The notes under the pieces: generated by a model | The model's input: the letters and a program-made list of their open reading frames with translations, nothing else | What the model was told of the DNA's origin: nothing | The model's database searches: none | Position numbers and translations under genes: made by a program | Shown here: positions 33,494 through 45,904 of the stretch, one piece after another | Position numbering within the stretch: position 1 is the stretch's first letter | Layout: each line of letters begins with the position of its first letter | Assembly (NCBI RefSeq): GCF_011386835.1 | Contig: NC_088794.1 | Coordinates: forward strand, 89,760,009 to 89,824,008 | Reading direction: 5' to 3' | Source: Chrysemys picta bellii | Lineage: Eukaryota > Chordata > Testudines > Emydidae | DNA length: 64,000 nucleotides

Positions 33494-36084
33494 GAAACCC
33501 TCAACAAAAAACTTAGAGCAAATGTGAGGAGGAATGAGCCGATGCTCCTAAAAAGAGCAACATGTTAGATTTGTGCTATGCTGGGAGTGGAGATTTTATA
33601 TAAAATGATTGTTGGCAGCTTATCAAATAAAGTACAACAAGCTAAATCTCTGAAAAGGTGTTAAAAATCAGATGTATGTATAGCTCAGTCAGGAGAACAA
33701 GAGCCTTGAATAAGGAACTGAAATAAATGTTACTTAAGTTGAAAAAATAAAAACCATTGTTGCACTTTTTTACTAAAGGGAGAAAAGAAGCATGTCTTGG
33801 TCATGTGTTTCTGTTTGTACTTTTAAATTACGTAGATGACTGAGCTTTACCTAGAGTTGCTTTAAGCTTTGAGTACACTGATTTGGAAGGTTGGAGAAGA
33901 ATGAAAAGAAGGTTGCAACTTGTATCATCTTCTATATCCCTTCATTTAAAAATGGCTGGTTATGAGGAAATGTGCAGTCCTGGAGAAAGCTGCTGCTTAT
34001 CTGTAGCAATACAATTAAACCACAAGTGGTAGCAAACATCTTATTTAGGTGCTGGTAGGTGAATTAAGAAGCCTGATTTCAGGCTTCAGCTTTTAAAAAA
34101 TTTGGCCCTATGGAAATAACACAACAAGTTGCAAGAAATAAGTAGTTTCAAATCATTGGAACTTGATTCAAACTCCTTTATAAACTTCATATTAAAAATA
34201 TTTTTAACTATTGGATATTTCAAATAACCTTCAAATAACCGTCAACAGCCTTTAAGTCTCATAGTTGGATACAAAACAATCCCTTCTCCAGTTACTTATT
34301 TAAGTTAAGGACATTTAGAAATTGGAAATGGCAGAAAAGAATACTATAAAATTGATAGAAGAGTGCATCTCTGGGATTTGTTTAGTGGTTTCTAGTCAGA
34401 TTGTTAAACATACATCTTTGTATTAAAATTCCTATTGGCTTATTTTTTAGTCTACTTTTTAAACAAAACAAAAGTCATGAATACAGTGTAAAATTCACCC
34501 CGGGACCAAAGACTGACATGTGGCCATTTACATCACCCCGCATCAGTCCTTCATAGATTGCTATGGTGACATTATTGTGGGAGCAGGCCAGTCTGTGGAA
34601 CTGTGTTATATGGCACTTGTACACCATGCAAATTGTGTAGAATGGCAGCAGGTGCTGTTCTAGTCAATAGCAGCTGCAACAGAAGGTGGATGTACAGCAC
34701 CTTCACACTGTTCTTGTGCTGGGCCTGTGGATTTCACCTCCCCTCCACACTACAACTTAACTGCCCAGCTATTTGAGCATTAATTAATGTAAGAAATGGT
34801 GCACATTTTTATTTTACGATGAATAAAAGTTTTGAAGTTAATTTATTTTCAGCCATTTTTTGTATTTAACCATTGGGTGTCCGATCATAATTCTAAATAT
34901 AACTGTGTGGAAAAACTTCCCACCATGTACTGCTTTTGAAGAAAGGAGATCTCCCAATTTTGTTATAGTTTCAATTTCAATATCAATATCTGTATGGGAT
35001 TTTAAATTTAATATGTGGCTTCTCATTTTAAACATACAAAACTGTTTCACAGAACTGTCAAGGGGAGAGTTTGTTCAGGCAAACTTTCTTATAAGAGTTT
35101 AATTTTTTTGCTTTTTGTCTGTATTAAGAAAGGTTTTTTTGTGCAGACAGGATGATCTGTCTCCAGTTGCTTGCAATGCCTGCTCTGTATATCTGAGAGA
35201 AGTAGCAGGATACTTATTTGTGAAAGCAAGGGAAATGATTACCTTTTTGTTTTGATACAAACCAATGAAGGGGTGGGTGTGTGTTTGTACAGTATGATTT
35301 GCTCTTGGTTGTTTTTTCCTTTCCTTTTTCCATTTCCCATTCCTTTTCATTGCCGGTAAGTCTGTTATGTTCTACTATAAGGCACTTTCCTACACTGGGG
35401 CTAAAAACCATGTTTGTTTGTTTTTGTACACAGAGGTCTTTAATATTGTTGGTCTGTCCACCAAAACATTTTTTATGCTTTCACTCCCAAGATGTTTTCT
35501 GCCCACTATTATGCCACCATGCATATAGCTGGCTAAAGGGTTTTGGGTAGGTTAGCAAAATGATTAATCGGAATATGTATCCCATATTTAACTGATTTAC
35601 TTTACAATAAAAAGTGTTTTATATAGAGAGAGATTTTCAGGTCTTCCATCCCAGTCAGATGTTGCTGAAGTGAAGCTCAGCTTGCTATTTTTCAATATTG
35701 TCAGCTTGTTTTATGTTTCCTAGGCTGCCTTTGAAAAGAAAAGGGCCAAAAACTTGCATTTAAAAACGAAGTTGAGACTCTTTCACATCTAGTTCATGCA
35801 GGTCATGGCTATCTGTGGCATAGTCTTCAGAGAGTCCAAAGGCTGGCTGTGGCTGTGGTTTTGAATATTGTTCTGCATAGCTATCCAATAAAGATTAGGA
35901 CAAATAGTGTTAAAATCAAATTTAAAACCCTACCATTTTAAACGTGATTTGTCCCCATCCAAGCTGGCTAGCTATACAGGGGTTAAAACAGTTAGTGTTT
36001 TAAAATGAGTTGAGCAAACCTAGTTTTAGGCCCAGTCGAGATGGAGCAAAAAGAATGGCGCCTTGTGACTGAAAGCATAGGAGT

Positions 36085-36260
36085 GAGGTATGAACTCTAG
36101 GATTCTGTCCGTGACTCTGCTGCAAGCATGCTGTATTGAGGAAAGTCAATTTCCCTCACTGTGTTTCCCAATTTATAAAAACAGAATATTATCTCCCCCC
36201 TCACAAGAATGTTATGAGGCTTAATTAATGTTTGCAAAGAGCTTCTGGAAACTTAGGTTA
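36085..36260 (+). mobile_element. MIR/CORE-SINE
   Basis: 'aagtcaatttccctcactgtgt' and 'cctcacaagaatgttatgag' followed by 'gcttaattaatgtttgcaaa' follow the body and 3' end of MIR. It is diverged but longer than the other MIR relics in the window. Confidence 0.65.
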
Positions 36261-36776
36261 AAGACACGACATAATGCATGACTACATATGTGTAAGGTGG
36301 TGATAGATGATATGAAGGAAGAACTAGATAACATGACATTAGCAGTAATATGAAATTAATTTAGCGTTTGGTTTTTTCTATATTTTTAAAACCTAGTTTT
36401 AAAGGTAATCTTTTTCTCAATTCCTTGAACATTTTTCATGCCTACTTCCTACATCCATAAAGAAACAACAAAAGGGACAAGTTACATTTTTTTTTTTAAT
36501 TTGTAGGTCACCATAAAGTAGAGCCTCAGCTGACGATATTTGTACTGACACTCTATTCAGGCTATTCTCCTATCTCTGCTGACTTTCAGATTTTTTGTTC
36601 TTCCATTCAGCAAGTGGAGACACATTCCTGGTGTTTTGTTGATATCATTTTTAGAGTTGTGTCTGGTGAAGCTGCTGCTTTTTTTTTTTATTTTTTTTTT
36701 CATACTAATGACATTTCTTAGCTTGTGAATTAGTCCAAAATCACCCCTCTGTCCCTAAAATGGTTTCATTTTGGTC
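36261..36776. other. Non-coding, one weak exon candidate
   Basis: AT-rich. A T-rich tract ending in 'ttgtag' at 36506 precedes 159 stop-free bases (see findings). Confidence 0.3.
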
Positions 36777-37111
36777 CTCTAAACCAGGGTTTCTCAATTT
36801 GTGGGTCAGCCACTGCAACCTACGGGGCCCCAGCACCACTCAGGTTTGGCCCAGGTGTCATGCTGATGGGAGTCTGGGTAGGCCAAATTTGAGTGAGTGG
36901 CACTGTAATCCCCTGAGCCAGGTCACAACTCCACTTTCACAAATTTGGTCCGGTCAGAGGAGTGGGCAAACCCTGAGCGGTGCTGTGACCTTGGAGGTTG
37001 CAAGAGGCAGAGCTGATAGCCAAGCCCAGCCAGTCCCACAGCCCAGGAGCTTGACACTGTGGGGTGAGTGCTGGGCAGGATCCAACTGAAATAACCACAG
37101 GGCCTCTACCC

Positions 37112-37665
37112 CAGGGGTCTCAAACTCAGATGACCCTGAGGGCCGCATGAGGACTAATGCATTGGCCCAAGGGCCGCATCACTGACACCCCCCCCCCCCA
37201 CTGCCTCTGGCTCTGCCCCACTCCACCCCTTCCAATTAGGCCCTGCCCCTGCCCCACCTCTTCCCACTCCTTCCCTGCCCCATTCCAATCCCTTCCCTGA
37301 AGTCCCCACCCCAACGCTGCCCCCAGGGGGTGCAGAAAGGGTGCAGGGTGCAGCGGGGGCTGAGGGCAGGGAGTTGAGGTGCAGGAGATGTGCAGGGTAC
37401 TCAGGGCAGGGAGTTGGTGTGTGGGGTACAAGAGGGGTGCGGCAGGGGGTTGGGGTGCAGGGTGCAGCAGGTGGCTCAGGGCAGGGAGTTGGGGTGTGAG
37501 ATGCGGCAGGGAGTTGGGGGTGCAGGAGGGGTGTGGGATGTGGCAGGGGGCTCAAGGCAGGGACTTGGGGTGCAGGAGGGCTTCAGGGTGTGAGCTCCAG
37601 CCTGGTGCTGCTTACCTAGAGCGGCTCCGGGGTGGCAGCGGCCCTCACTGGGGCCAGGACCCCTG
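37112..37665. mobile_element. Inner hAT MITE nested in the previous one, perfect 8-bp duplication
   Basis: The left end is CAGGGGTCTCAAACTCAGAT. The right end on the minus strand is CAGGGGTCCTGGCCCCAGTG. The 8-mer CTCTACCC stands on both sides (37104-37111 and 37666-37673). The core 37200-37610 is C-rich then G-rich. Being inside the outer MITE, it is the younger insertion. Confidence 0.9.
37320..37605. repeat. G-rich minisatellite in inner hAT core
   Basis: Repeats of 'gggcagggagttggggtgca' alternate with 'ggaggggtgcggcaggggg'. Open frames across it on both strands are by-products. Confidence 0.8.
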
Positions 37666-37759
37666 CTCTACCCCCTGACTTTTTACTGGGTTGCAACAGG
37701 CCATACCCATTTACAAATGGGTCCTGAGCCTAAAAAGGTTGAAAATCACTGCTCTAAAC

Positions 37760-38977
37760 CTCTGACTCTAATCCCCCTTGTTTTTTAACTTTCCTCTTGC
37801 CACCTTTAACAACTTGTGTGGTTAAAAATTCCTGTCTTTTCAGGGAAAAAAAGGTTAGATACAGTTCCTTTGGGTGCCACTTAAGACCACTCCTGACTCT
37901 TCCAGTGAGGTCTTCGCAGGTCTCTGCCCCTTCGCTGGAGCAATGTAACTGAAATTTGGGCCAACATAGAACAATTTTAAACCTTTCCTGGTCCTAAATG
38001 TGAGTCCTGAATTTTGGTCCCCAAATGATTGGCACTTTCCAGGATGGGGTGATAAGGTAATCTTAAATTTTGTGGGTTTTTTTTTTTTTGGTTGGTATTT
38101 TAGGACTATTAGTTTTGTTTCACTGATGAAAAAGATTCAGCTAATTTAATCAGAATACAATATTCAAATTTCTCCATTTCATGTAGTCATTTCTTTGTTT
38201 CCCTCTGCTGGGTTGGATCTCAACAGATGTAAGATTCTGCTGGAGCAGAAATGAATTTAAAATTTAGAAACGTACCGTTCTGATGTAAAGGAAAGGATTA
38301 CATAGTGTCCTGTAAGCTTTACGTCAGGAGAGTCATGGGTTATTTTGTCAAAGGGGTGTAGTTTGATAGTTAAGCATTTACCATACATTCTACAGACTGT
38401 AAAGATTGAGTCATGGCAATTCTGGAATGTGTTTAATTCTAAAACTAAGACTTCATTTAAGTAATTTATATGGGAGCGTAACTGTGTAAGGTTTTATCAC
38501 TCATTTGTAGATTTTCCTCTTAAAAGCATACTTTGTCCATAGTTCAGCTTTACTCACTGAGAGGAGCAGGGAACAAGTTAATTTGAGAGTCCTCAGGTAT
38601 TTAGAGATATTAGATTATCTCCAAAGTCTGTTCAAATTTCTCTTCTAAACTAACTTTTTGCTCAGCCTTTGGTTACCAACCCCCGACTCCCAAAGATATA
38701 CTGAAATCCATCTTTAAATTTTAATACAGTTTAAAAAAAAAAGAGAAGAGGAACTCATCATATGCACCTCTAATATTAAAAACATTTCCCAATCTTTCTG
38801 TGTTGCAATTTTTCTTGTCCTTTACCATCTCGCCACATCCTGTTTGTCCCCCTTACTGTGGTAAGCTTAATTTAGATTCCACATTTCTGGGGAGAGGGAT
38901 GTGTCATTTTGTTGCCTGTAAAATGCTGTGTGCACCTCTGGGACTATATAGTAACTTTAAGTCACAATTGTGTGTAA
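37760..38977. other. Non-coding, no recognised element
   Basis: AT-rich sequence without a recognised repeat end or coding signal. Confidence 0.3.
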
Positions 38978-39278
38978 TGATGCATCTACGCAGCCTCTGG
39001 GAAAGTGCTTCCCAGACCAGATAAACAGACATGTACTAGCTGTGCTTGTGCTAGTCTTGAAAAAGCTGCAGTGTGGCCATGGTGGCATGGGTATCAGCTT
39101 GGGCTAACCACCCAAGTATTTACTCATGGGGTTGGGCGGGGTTGTACTTGGCTGACTAGCCTGAACCACCAACCTTACTGCTACAGCCACTATTTTTAGT
39201 GTGTTAGTTCGAGCACAACTACTGTGTCTGTCTACCTGTGCTGGGCAGCATGCTTTCAGCTGTTGTGTAAACATACCT
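38978..39278. mobile_element. PIF-Harbinger MITE
   Basis: The left end reads TGATGCATCTACGCAGCCTC...CCCAGACCAGATAAACAGAC. The right end on the minus strand reads AGGTATGTTTACACAACAGC...CCCAGCACAGGTAGACAGAC. The inverted similarity extends ~75 bases. The interior 'gtatcagcttgggctaacca' and 'gtacttggctgactagcctg' is also partly inverted. Target duplication is unclear. Confidence 0.75.
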
Positions 39279-40029
39279 ATGGTGACTAAAATGTGTTTCT
39301 AACTTGAAAGACACTTTCTTTTTTGGAGCAGGGGAAGAGATTGCACTGCAGAATAAATGAAAAGTGTTGCATATCAAAAGAGCATTTCAGTTATGGCCAC
39401 AATGTTAAACATTCTTACCTGACCTATTGGATCATTTTCAATTTGAGCACAGCAAGTGGAGGGAATTATACTCAACATAAAATATTAGTATTGAATATCC
39501 AATATTATTTTTGTGAGACGAATTCCAGTTTATATCCTAGCTGGCTTCTTATATATTGAGTCTAGCACCAACTCATAACCACATGTGGCTGGGCCCTCCA
39601 CGTTGAGCAGATGTGTAATGTAACAGGAAGGATTTAATCTTGGTCTAACTTTTGTCAAAACTGTCACCCTGTCTACTCCTTTCCTCCCATGTATTCCATG
39701 ATCTTCAGTGTGGTTGCTTTGTACAGTAAAACAAAGAGCTGAGATGCCACTTCTTATCTGTACCATAGACCAATGACCATTGTGTTTGTTTATGTAACCT
39801 GTACTTTGGGAAATAAGCCCTCCTTTGGTTTCTCAAAGAATTTTTGTCATATCGGTAAATAGGCCTTTCCCCCATCAATGTTTAATGCACCAACATTTTT
39901 TCATTTTTTTTCTTTTTTTAAACGTACTCTGAGACCATACTAGTGGATGCATTTCTTGGGTGGTGAAAAGTGTGCATCAGTAGCCTAATATGGCATAATT
40001 GCTAACAGACACTAGGGTAACACATTGTG
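39279..40029. other. Non-coding, no recognised element
   Basis: AT-rich sequence. Open frames are short and domain-free. Confidence 0.3.
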
Positions 40030-40130
40030 AAAAACACTTAAAACTCATTTTCAAAAGTGATGTCAGTTTAAATCGTTTTTGAAAATGGAACTTAGATTCC
40101 AAAATCACTTAAATGAGTTTGAAAATTGTA
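40030..40130. repeat. Palindromic 'CATTTTCAAAAGTGA' MITE-like repeat
   Basis: 'ctcattttcaaaagtgatgt' at the left and 'atcacttaaatgagtttgaa' at the right are imperfect inverted halves. Same type as 63466-63575. Confidence 0.55.
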
Positions 40131-40184
40131 CCCATAGTTAGCAGTACTTGTTTTTGCCAAAAACCCACAGTCCCTCATTCTCCC

Positions 40185-40555
40185 TCATGGACCCAAGACC
40201 TCCCACTCAGCCCCAGGCCCTACCTCCCGACATCCCTTCTCCCAAGGCCCCACCTCTTCCCACCTCCGCTCCTCCCCGCTTACCCCCAGTGCCTCCTGCA
40301 CGCAGTGGAACAGCTGTTCAGCAGGGTGCAGGAGGCAATGGAAGGGAGGGGGAGGAGTTGATCAGAGGAGCTGACGGCCCCGGACATGATTCCGCCCCCT
40401 GTCCTGAGCGCGCCCTGTCCCCACTCCTGCCCCCTCCCTCCCAGCGCCTCCTGCACCCTGCTGAATAGCTGTGCCCCTGCGTGCAGGAGTTGCTGGGAGG
40501 GAGGGGAAGAAATTGATCAGTGGGGCCTGTGGACCCCTATTTGAGAAACCCTATT
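40185..40555 (-). mobile_element. hAT MITE remnant
   Basis: On the minus strand it begins TAGGGTTTCTCAAATAGGGG-TCC, as in hAT termini of the 36785 type. The C/G-rich body contains 'gcctcctgcac(g/c)c' units repeated at 40290, 40325 and 40445. The other end is not recognisable. Confidence 0.5.
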
Positions 40556-43299
40556 TAATTTTTATATGCTTTTTAATTTTAAATGCTTTTTTAATGGGTT
40601 GGTTGATGAAGGTTTAAATATTACTCATTGTCTTAGACCTTGATTTAAACCTGTTATATCCTAAGGACATGCATTGTGGTCTAGTTCTTGATGATTGTTT
40701 GCCTCCATCACAAAATCACCACATGTCTCATGGATTTGTAGTCTTTGCTCAGGAGAGATGCAGGGACAGGACTACTAGAAATATTGCAGTCCAGGATTAT
40801 GATGCATTGGCAAGACTATGTCTGGAGTTGGGGAAGCTGGCAGAGATTTATTTTGTCAGTGCCATTAGTTAGTTCATGAAAACTAAATACTTAAGTTCAA
40901 ACTCTCCAAAATATTTTTAAAGTACACTCACAAAAGCTACATTTTTGCAGATTCTCTTGAACTTTCTGTAGAACATTGTAGCATTTGAGATTTTTAGCAA
41001 AAGTTAACTTGGCAGACAAGAAGAGGGAAAGATGGAAAGACATTAAACAGTTCACTTCTTTCCAGAGACTATAATGGCTCCATTATATTTTATGTTGCTG
41101 GCAACACTTTAGCGGTGTTTTATGGTATGAAGAAAAGTTAATATATTAAACAGAACAGAGAATGAGAAAAATAGGAAAAATAGAGATATATTTGCTAGGA
41201 AAGAATATAAAAAGATGGTTTGGGCTGTAAAATAAATTTTTGTAATCAAGCATTTTATTGAAAATTATTTTCAGTCAGGTTACGTGAATACAGCAATGAC
41301 AGCAGTTTTTTATAGCTTGAATTTACTCTAGCTCTTCGCTATAATCTATTGATGATATTACTAACAGCCTGCTAGGAGCTGCTCTCTCCACTCTCCTTCC
41401 ATTATTCTCAGCTGCACTGTTAGCAGATGAATTTAAAAGAAGGGTACAAATTGCATTTCTTATTTTTTCAAATGGAAAGGGAAAAAAAAATCCTGTGTAG
41501 ATGAGTATTTTAACCATTTTTAAATTCCCTCTTTGTTAAAGTAAGACACTGGCTATTTGGTCATAACTGATATATTGGATTACAGTCAACTTAAACTGTA
41601 TACTTAAACTTCCTCCCCGAAAGGAGTAAAAAATGGAGAATACCATATGTTGGTGAGGAAATAAAATTGAATGCAGTCAGTGGGCAGAACAGCAATACAT
41701 TTACATTATTTAAAGAAAATAAAAATGTACATTGTTCAGGCAAAATTCAGCACTTCTCAAGATCATCTGTTGCAACATTTACCCACAGAAAGTAGTAATA
41801 TTTGCCAATTCAGGCAACTGTACAGGGTAATTTCCAACCATGCTATAGTTTAAAGGTGAGTTACCAGGAGATTTGTGAAGTCTGATTTAGCCATAGCTAC
41901 TTGACTAAGTTAGCTACTCTACTGTACCTTGATGCTTTTATTTTTATTATATTAACAATAACAACTTTCATATTAATTTCTCTCAAGCTCAAACATTCTG
42001 TGAATATGTTTGCCTGAATGGTAGCTGCTTTGCTGTGTGCTTTCTCCAGCTAAACCTAGTTACCTCCTACTTTTCTTGAATTTTATTTAATAAGTAGAGA
42101 TGCAGTAACAATAGCTATTTTAAACACTTAAATTCACTGAAATGAGAATGTTATATACATTGACTAAAGATAACTGCCATTAACACAATAGCTAAAGTAA
42201 CTATGTACCACAGTGTAGACACTGGGAATGGTGCTGCTGTTTGGTGGGTTGCTTAAGGGGGGTACCGGAAGGTTAAGTAAGATTTATAGTAGGAAGAATG
42301 GATGGTCATGGAACTAGGCATATAGTAAGGAAAAAATTTATACACAAATATTTGAATAACTTCGAACTAGAGTTTTTTTTACTGTGTCTACGCTCTTTGA
42401 TTTTTAAAAGCATTATTTGGGCAAATGTTAAAAGAAAAATAATTTTGGTTTTACAGCAGAGATTCATTTAATCACAAAATGTAAAATGGTGGGCAGAAGT
42501 AGCATATTATGGTAAGGTCATTCAGTCAGTGAATGGAACGAGACCAAGTGATGGGTTTTGGTATTCTTTATTATATAATGGTGAGCCAGCACAAAACGTA
42601 ACTGTTTAATTGCAAATATTAGATATTGAGCAAACAATGTGAACCATTTATAAGCTGAAATTCATATGCACGGAATATCAACTTTCAAATCGTGAAGACT
42701 TCATAAAAATCAGTGTCTTTGTGAACAGAGAAAAAGGTTAAGTTAACCAAATATTGTTAATTGTGAATTGTTGGCCCACTTCCACTCAGCAATTATTGCC
42801 CTCTGCCATTCAGTTTTTTTTTTTGCAAGTTGCGTAGGGCTCTTCAGCAGAGTTTTGTCATTGCATTTTATTTTACCCCATTTTGTCTCCTACCATTTTT
42901 AAAAGGACATTAGTTTTGTTCTCACCTTTTTATTCTGACAATGTCAGTTCTTCCTTTTATTTTTGAAATCCAAACCAGAATATTACACTGGTAGCTTTAA
43001 GCTGGGGTGAAACCTTAGAAATATTGCGATTGAAGACTAAAATAAGTCAGAAATTATCTGTCTTTAAAAGTGACTTGCAGAGGAAAGATTGGGCTTGTCC
43101 TCATTTTGCTTTTTGATGACTTATAAAGAAAGCCTGAAAGTGTGTGCTCCCATTCTGTTCCAAGTATAAGTTAAATAAATGAGAATCCTTCTTTAAACCA
43201 ATGACATTCTTTCAGCAGTCTTATGAATTACTAATCTGTCGTAGTTCATCTGAAGCATACTCATTTTAAATATATTGATAACTATGTATGCAGTGATGT
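40556..43299. other. Non-coding, no recognised element
   Basis: AT-rich. Around 40700-40800 the sequence 'catggatttgtagtctttgc...gcagggacaggactactaga' has weak inverted similarity (possible MITE). Nothing else was recognised. Confidence 0.3.
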
Positions 43300-43416
43300 T
43301 GTAGGTGTGTCAGTCCAAGGATATTAGAGAGACAAAGTGGGTGAGGTAATATCTTTTATTGGACCAATTTCTGTTGGTGCTTACACAGAGCTCTACAGGT
43401 TTGAGAAACCTACTCA
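43300..43416 (+). mobile_element. SINE-like repeat, 5' part, split by Harbinger
   Basis: 'ggtgaggtaatatcttttat', 'tggaccaatttctgttggtg' and 'gcttacacagagctct' match 18375-18470. The head 'gatgttgtaggtgtgtcagt' resembles the tRNA-derived head of turtle SINEs. It continues after the transposon at 46849. Confidence 0.72.
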
Positions 43417-43752
43417 GGGCATGTCTACGCTGGCAGAGTTACAGCACTGCTCAGAGCGCTGAAGGGAAACTGCTGCTGTGTGTTCACACTGTCAGCTGCC
43501 TGCGCAATAGCGTGTTCACACTTGCGGCACTTGCAGCGATATTCGGAGCAGTGCATTCTGGGAAGCATCTCTTTCTCTTCTGACGCTAAGAGTTGTGGGA
43601 AGATGGAGGGGGTCACGGGGCATCCTGGGTCCTGTGACAATGCCCCATGATGCATTGCTTCACATCCAAGCAATCCCTATGCTTCCGTCCGCATTTGGCA
43701 CCATCTTTCAATGGTTTGTGTATTGCGCGCCCTGCCTCTTCGGGCTGCAGGA

Positions 43753-44977
43753 ATGGATCCCGAATTGTTGACTCGTATGCTGCTCACTCTGACCAACACG
43801 TCACGAGTGGCAGTGGAGTAATTCCTTAAACTACAAAGACAAGAGGAGTGCGACATTGATCTCGCCACGTGTACTAGCTATGACACAAGATTGCTTGTGG
43901 CATTTATGGAGGTGTTGACCACAGTGGAACACCACTTTTGGGCTCGCAAAACAAGCAGTGAGTGGTGGGATCACATTGTGATGCATGTCTGGGATGATGA
44001 GCAGTGGCTGCAGAACTTTCGGATAAAGAAAGCCACTTTCATGGGACTGTGTGATGAGCTTGCCCCAGCCTTGCGGTGTAAGGACACAAGAATGAGAGCT
44101 TCCATTGGAGAAGCGCGTGGCAATTGCACTGTGGAAGCTGGCTACTCCAGACTGATACTGATTGGTCACTAACCAGTTCAGAGTGGGAAAGTTGACCATT
44201 GGAGTCGTGTTGTTGGAAGTGTGCAGGGCCATTAATTGCGTCCTGCTTCGAAAGACCGTGACTCTGGGCAACGTGCATGACATTGTAGATGGCTTTGCAC
44301 AAATGGGCTTCCCTAACTGCGGAGAGGTGATAAATGGCACGCATATTCCAATTCTGGCAGACCACTTAGCCACCGAGGTACATTAATTGAAAGGGGTATT
44401 TCTCAATGGTTCTCCAGGTGCTTGTGGATCACCGTGGGCATTTCACGGACATTAACGCAGGCTGGTCCGGAAAGGTGCACAATGCACACATCTTTCGGAA
44501 CACTGGCCTGTTCAGGAAGCTGCAAGCAGGGATTTTCTTCCCGGACCAGAAGATCACCGTAGGGGAAGTCAGAATGCCTGTTGTGATCATGGGAGACTCC
44601 GCCTACCCCTTAATGCTATGGCTTGTGAAACCATACACGGGGCAACTTGACAGCAGCAGGGAGTGGTTCAACAACAGGCTGAGCAAGTGCAGAATGACTG
44701 TGTGCGCTTTTGGCCATTTAAAAGCCCGCTGGTGCTGCCTCTCTGGGAAGCTGGATGGGCCGATGACAATATTCCTATGCTTATAGCCACGTGCTGTACG
44801 CTCCATAATATTTGTGAAGGGATGGGTGAAAGCTTCACTCGGGGTTGGCCTGCAGAGGCTCAGCGCCTGGAGGCTGAGTTTGAACAGCCAGAGACCAGGG
44901 CTATTAGAGGGGCACAGTGCAGGGCCATAAGGATCAGGGATGCCTTGAGGCAGCAATTTGAAGCTGAAAGCCACTAA
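43753..44977 (+). pseudogene. PIF-Harbinger DDE transposase, inactivated
   Basis: The start is taken at ATG 43753 (MDPELLTRMLLTLTNTSRVA). Codon 23 is a TAA. The frame then runs to about 44106 (EHHFWARKTSSEWWDHIVMH, RIKKATFMGLCDELAPALRC), shifts, continues with VGKLTIGVVLLEVCRAIN and HDIVDGFAQMGFPNCGEVIN GTHIPI, shifts near 44380, then VLVDHRGHFTDINAGWSGKV, GDSAYPL and FNNRLSKCRMTVCAFGHLKA, and after a further shift DNIPMLIATCCTLHNICEGM to the stop near 44977. In the family the triad is D in V-I-D-G-T, D in G-D-x-A-Y and E just before C-A-F-G. Here the first D is N (codon 44333-44335), the second is present (44595-44597) and the E codon is missing (~44700). It cannot catalyse transposition. 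Confidence 0.9.
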
Positions 44978-45904
44978 TATTTGTTGCTATGCTCGGGAGT
45001 GCAGTGCTTGTAATGCTAAGAGGTGATTGGTGCAGACAATGCAATATGTGGGTTTAACATAATTGTGTGTTGCTTTTCAGGGTCCTTTTTGCTTTCTTTT
45101 AATAAAAGACAGCAACCGGAGGAGAGAGTCAAACAAAAAAAACCCATCAGCAGTGAGGGGAATGGGGGAAAGGAAGGTCCCAGGAGGAGGAGGGGTCCCT
45201 GGACGGCTAAAGATTTGTGTATGTCCAGGGATCATATCCAACCTTCTCCTTTGGAGTACAATGCAGCGGGTACTGTACTTCAGCAGGGCCAAACTGCAGA
45301 GGGATGGGTGTTGATTTAAAACACAGCCAGTACTCACATATCTGTCACTAACTGGCAAGCACACATGAGCCACAAGACCCCCAAAATGGTGAGGAGCCGC
45401 AGGGGCAGGGTAAATCAGTGTTCCCGGACTCTACTGTATACTGGGCATGTGGCTCTTGGGGAGAGCCAGCACTGTAGGGGGGGGCGCCTGATAATCATTC
45501 CTGTCCCCATACTTTCCACAGGATGTGATCATTATGGAAGAAATCTCATTGCTGAGGATGAGCAGGGAATCAAGGGAGGGTCTTCTCTAAGCCTGCGGCT
45601 TCCGCCCTGGCCCCTATGCTGCTCGCCTGTGTGAAGCAATGGTATACCCCCCCTCCCACCCGTGATGGCAGAGTGCCGTGGGAAAGTTACCATTAATTTG
45701 ACAAGAAACAAAGCAGCTCTGCCAAAGAACCTGTGGCAGTGGATTGCTCAGTATCTCTGAGAGTTTCCTGGAGATCTGAGGAAGATTCCTGTGAAGTAAG
45801 GGAGTCAATCAACAGCCTGTTTCGCTGCTCTGACTAGGCATGCGGTGGGAGACAAGCCTGCTTTCTGCAACCCTCCTGCCCACAACAACTCTCTTCAGTG
45901 ATTC
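44978..45904. other. Non-coding part of the Harbinger element between its two genes
   Basis: This region holds no recognisable protein. It includes an A-run and 'aggaggaggggtccctggac' near 45185. It may have held 3' ends of both transcripts. Confidence 0.5.

Larger units (their letters stand above)
31602..36084. other. Non-coding, with palindromic repeat, A/C runs and weak exon candidates
   Basis: AT-rich unique-looking sequence. Separately listed: palindromic repeat 32033-32120 and the A/C tract 33442-33493. Stop-free stretches behind acceptor-like sequences at 32172-32207 and 35147-35252 are covered in the findings. No RNA gene was seen. Confidence 0.3.
36785..37751. mobile_element. Outer hAT MITE, perfect 8-bp duplication
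   Basis: The left end is CAGGGTTTCTCAATTTGTGG. The right end on the minus strand is CAGTGATTTTCAACCTTTTT. The identical 8-mer CTCTAAAC flanks both ends (36777-36784 and 37752-37759). Another hAT MITE (37112-37665) is inserted in it. Without that insertion it would be about 405 bases. No transposase. Confidence 0.9.

Noticed and set aside
39205..39225. 'gttcgag' considered as a tRNA B box
   Set aside because: No A box or cloverleaf at proper spacing; it lies in the Harbinger MITE's inverted end.
43831..44373. 180-codon minus-strand frame over the Harbinger transposase
   Set aside because: It is antisense to recognisable transposase sequence and has no similarity of its own.
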